From NCBI RefSeq assembly GCF_017873435.1, contig NZ_JAGGKG010000013.1:1-64000 (forward strand): a stretch of DNA of 64,000 nt, read 5' to 3'. Position 1 is the stretch's first letter; each line of letters starts with the position of its first letter. The position numbers were made by a program, and so were the translations under genes. The notes below the pieces were generated by a model. That model was not told the origin of the DNA. It saw nothing but the letters and a program-made list of their open reading frames with translations, and made no database searches. The DNA is from Paenibacillus turicensis (GTDB lineage Bacteria > Bacillota > Bacilli > Paenibacillales > Paenibacillaceae). This document shows positions 62,658 to 64,000 of the stretch, in pieces.

Positions 62658-63668
62658 ATGAATCAGATCTCACCCCAAGATCTTCCTTTATCGGCTGGAT
62701 CTAGAGACGCAAGCTCTCCTGTGCAATTATCAACTCGGCGAATTTCACTGAAGCATATTCTGGTTGCTTTATTGCTATCCATTTTATTTTTCTTAATTTT
62801 TTGCTTCATCTCGTTACATGGATATATTGCATGGGTGTTGTCTAACCCTACCGTTGCCCCAATTTATTCCAATCCGAAGTTGTCCAAAAACTTGGATTAT
62901 GAGGATGTTCGTTTCCCCGCGGCTGATGGTAGTCGTTATATGAACGGCTGGTATATTCCTGCTGAAAATGCAACAAAAACGATTGTATTCAGTCATGGTT
63001 ATGGCGCAAATCGGGAAGAATCCTGGATACCAATGTATGATTTAGCCCACTATGCCCATAGTCTAAAGTTTAATGTCTTAATGTTTGATTACGGGTTTGC
63101 TGACCATAGCAATAGTGAGGTTGCTACAGGCGGTAAAAAGGAATCACAGCAGCTGCTTGGAGCGATTGAATTAGCGAAGCAAAAGGGAGCAAAAGAAATC
63201 GTGGTGTGGGGCTTTTCCATGGGAGCAGGAACAGCATTACAAACAGCACTGGTCAGCCCTGACATTGATGCGATGATTTTAGATAGTACTTTTTTGCTTG
63301 AACCAGATACGATGTATCATAACATTAGACAAAACATTGCCTTGCCCCGTCATCCTTCACTTGAAATTATCGGGATGCTGTTACCTGTCTTAAATGGTAC
63401 CAGTCTAGGGCAAATTCCTTATCAGGAAGTGAAATCAAAGGACTATCCATTTCCAACTTTATTTATTCATGGCACACAGGATGTAAAAGCACCTTATCCA
63501 ATCGCTGAGCAATTAGCAGCGAATCAGACCAATCCGAAGTCAGGGGTTTGGATCGTAGAGGGCTCTCATCATGAGCTTATTTTCCGTGAACATCCAAAAG
63601 AATATTTACGTAGAGTCTCTTCCTTTCTTGGTAGTATTAATCCAAGTCCTGAATCACAAAAGGAATAG
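62658..63668 (+). CDS. Membrane-anchored alpha/beta hydrolase
   Basis: This 336-residue protein has a cytoplasmic N-terminus, one membrane span (about 32-58) and an extracytoplasmic alpha/beta hydrolase domain. Motifs are FSHGYGANREES (oxyanion region), the nucleophile Ser in VWGFSMGAGTALQ, Asp in FIHGTQDVKAP and His in VEGSHHELIF, so the triad is complete. It resembles B. subtilis YqkD and other FrsA/BEM46-like hydrolases. The substrate is unknown. GGAGGG precedes the ATG. Confidence 0.88.
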   Translation: MNQISPQDLPLSAGSRDASSPVQLSTRRISLKHILVALLLSILFFLIFCFISLHGYIAWVLSNPTVAPIYSNPKLSKNLDYEDVRFPAADGSRYMNGWYIPAENATKTIVFSHGYGANREESWIPMYDLAHYAHSLKFNVLMFDYGFADHSNSEVATGGKKESQQLLGAIELAKQKGAKEIVVWGFSMGAGTALQTALVSPDIDAMILDSTFLLEPDTMYHNIRQNIALPRHPSLEIIGMLLPVLNGTSLGQIPYQEVKSKDYPFPTLFIHGTQDVKAPYPIAEQLAANQTNPKSGVWIVEGSHHELIFREHPKEYLRRVSSFLGSINPSPESQKE

Positions 63669-63679
63669 ACATAAAGTGG

Positions 63680-63726
63680 GCCTCCCTGCGAATAAGTTGA
63701 TAGAAACAACTTTTTCTTGAGGAGGC
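63680..63726 (+). promoter_or_regulatory. Nested hairpin covering a ribosome binding site
   Basis: The inner hairpin AAGTTG (63694-63699) / CAACTT (63707-63712) is followed by TTT and could terminate the hydrolase transcript. The outer pair GCCTCC (63680-63685) / GGAGGC (63721-63726) would cover the AGGAGG of the last gene. Confidence 0.45.
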
Positions 63727-63733
63727 TTATTTT

Positions 63734-64000
63734 ATGTCTTATAGGAACGAACCCGACCATTGGGTTCGCATTCTGGAGGAAATAAATTTCTGGAAGATCC
63801 AAGAAACGGAGCATGCAAGATTAATCCAATCCTCCACCCCTGATTTAGAAGAGCCCTTTGTCAATTTGTTAAAGGAATGGGAACAGTTATTTACAACGAC
63901 GTCGCGTGCTGCTGCCACTTTACTACAAACTACAGGCACTATCGCGGTAAGAGATACTGAATCACTTTGGGTTGAAAATGCCAAACATTTGTTGCAGGTC
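63734..64000 (+). CDS. DUF2935-like protein, N-terminal part (truncated by window end)
   Basis: The frame is open for 89 codons to the window edge. It begins MSYRNEPDHWVRILEEINFWKIQETEHARLI and continues as helices (EEPFVNLLKEWEQLFTTTSRAAATLLQ). The 'FWKIQETEHA' helix resembles the first repeat of DUF2935 proteins, helical bundles with possible metal-binding Glu/His pairs found in Bacillales. AGGAGG is eight bases before the ATG. Assignment is tentative because only the first repeat is visible. Confidence 0.6.
   Translation, partial: MSYRNEPDHWVRILEEINFWKIQETEHARLIQSSTPDLEEPFVNLLKEWEQLFTTTSRAAATLLQTTGTIAVRDTESLWVENAKHLLQV

Overview
The window reads as a piece of a low-to-moderate GC Firmicutes chromosome of the order Bacillales. 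Genes are tightly packed, with strong AGGAGG-type ribosome binding sites, ATGA start/stop overlaps and Rho-independent hairpins. Two gene groups match well-known Bacillus arrangements: yeaC-yeaD-yebA-guaA, and bcp next to gsaB (with an LCP gene between them). Several secreted enzymes carry a copper-amine-oxidase-N-type accessory domain, and there is a GH10 xylanase and a pectinesterase. Together these fit Paenibacillaceae, and Brevibacillus is my best guess. The taxonomy is inference; no rRNA or tRNA gene was seen.

1-8.1 kb: a LURP-one/YxjI-like protein and a HAD phosphatase; a secreted GH10 xylanase with a cre-like CcpA site at its promoter; two paralogous YehR-like lipoproteins; a small unknown protein; then a tightly coupled operon of an XRE-type regulator, a small PLDc_N membrane protein, an ABC ATPase and an ABC permease.

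8.2-18.8 kb is accessory-looking. A secreted cysteine-rich protein is preceded by a 54-residue, two-helix membrane protein, and this pair lies between the intact permease gene and a decayed copy of its 3' end. Next come a CDP-alcohol phosphatidyltransferase, a flavodoxin and a MarR regulator, divergent from two paralogous membrane proteins across clear operator palindromes. A second MarR gene is coupled to a short UvrA-like (UvrA2/DrrC type) double ATPase. A C39-like protease, a LysR regulator and a frameshifted Gfo/Idh/MocA oxidoreductase follow.

18.9-25.8 kb is a complete type I restriction-modification operon, hsdM-hsdS-X-hsdR. X is an ABC-type ATPase whose C-terminus carries R-x3-E-x31-H, the same spacing as the anticodon-nuclease triad of E. 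coli PrrC. It sits in the same place as prrC does in the prr locus. hsdS contains four perfect 12-bp repeats (ELTA x4), the kind of spacer that sets half-site distance in type IC enzymes.

26-51 kb is mostly core metabolism and envelope: guaA, the MoxR/DUF58/transglutaminase set, a polysaccharide deacetylase, Bcp peroxiredoxin, an LCP protein, gsaB, GNAT enzymes, a GDSL hydrolase, a nucleotidyltransferase, an inositol-phosphatase-family enzyme, fabI, uvsE, ddl, an amidase-domain protein and aconitase.

51-64 kb: a pectinesterase divergent from an AraC regulator with a second cre-like site between them; a SUKH-like protein; an RsgA-type GTPase; an unannotated 33-residue secreted-peptide gene with its own promoter and terminator; a quinone reductase; an intergenic cluster of three perfect DnaA boxes; a GntR/DUF1648 pair; two alpha/beta hydrolases; a diguanylate cyclase; ung; an IclR regulator; and a truncated DUF2935-like gene at the edge. 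A dispersed non-coding repeat family occurs near 3.6, 43.3 and 62.3-62.5 kb.
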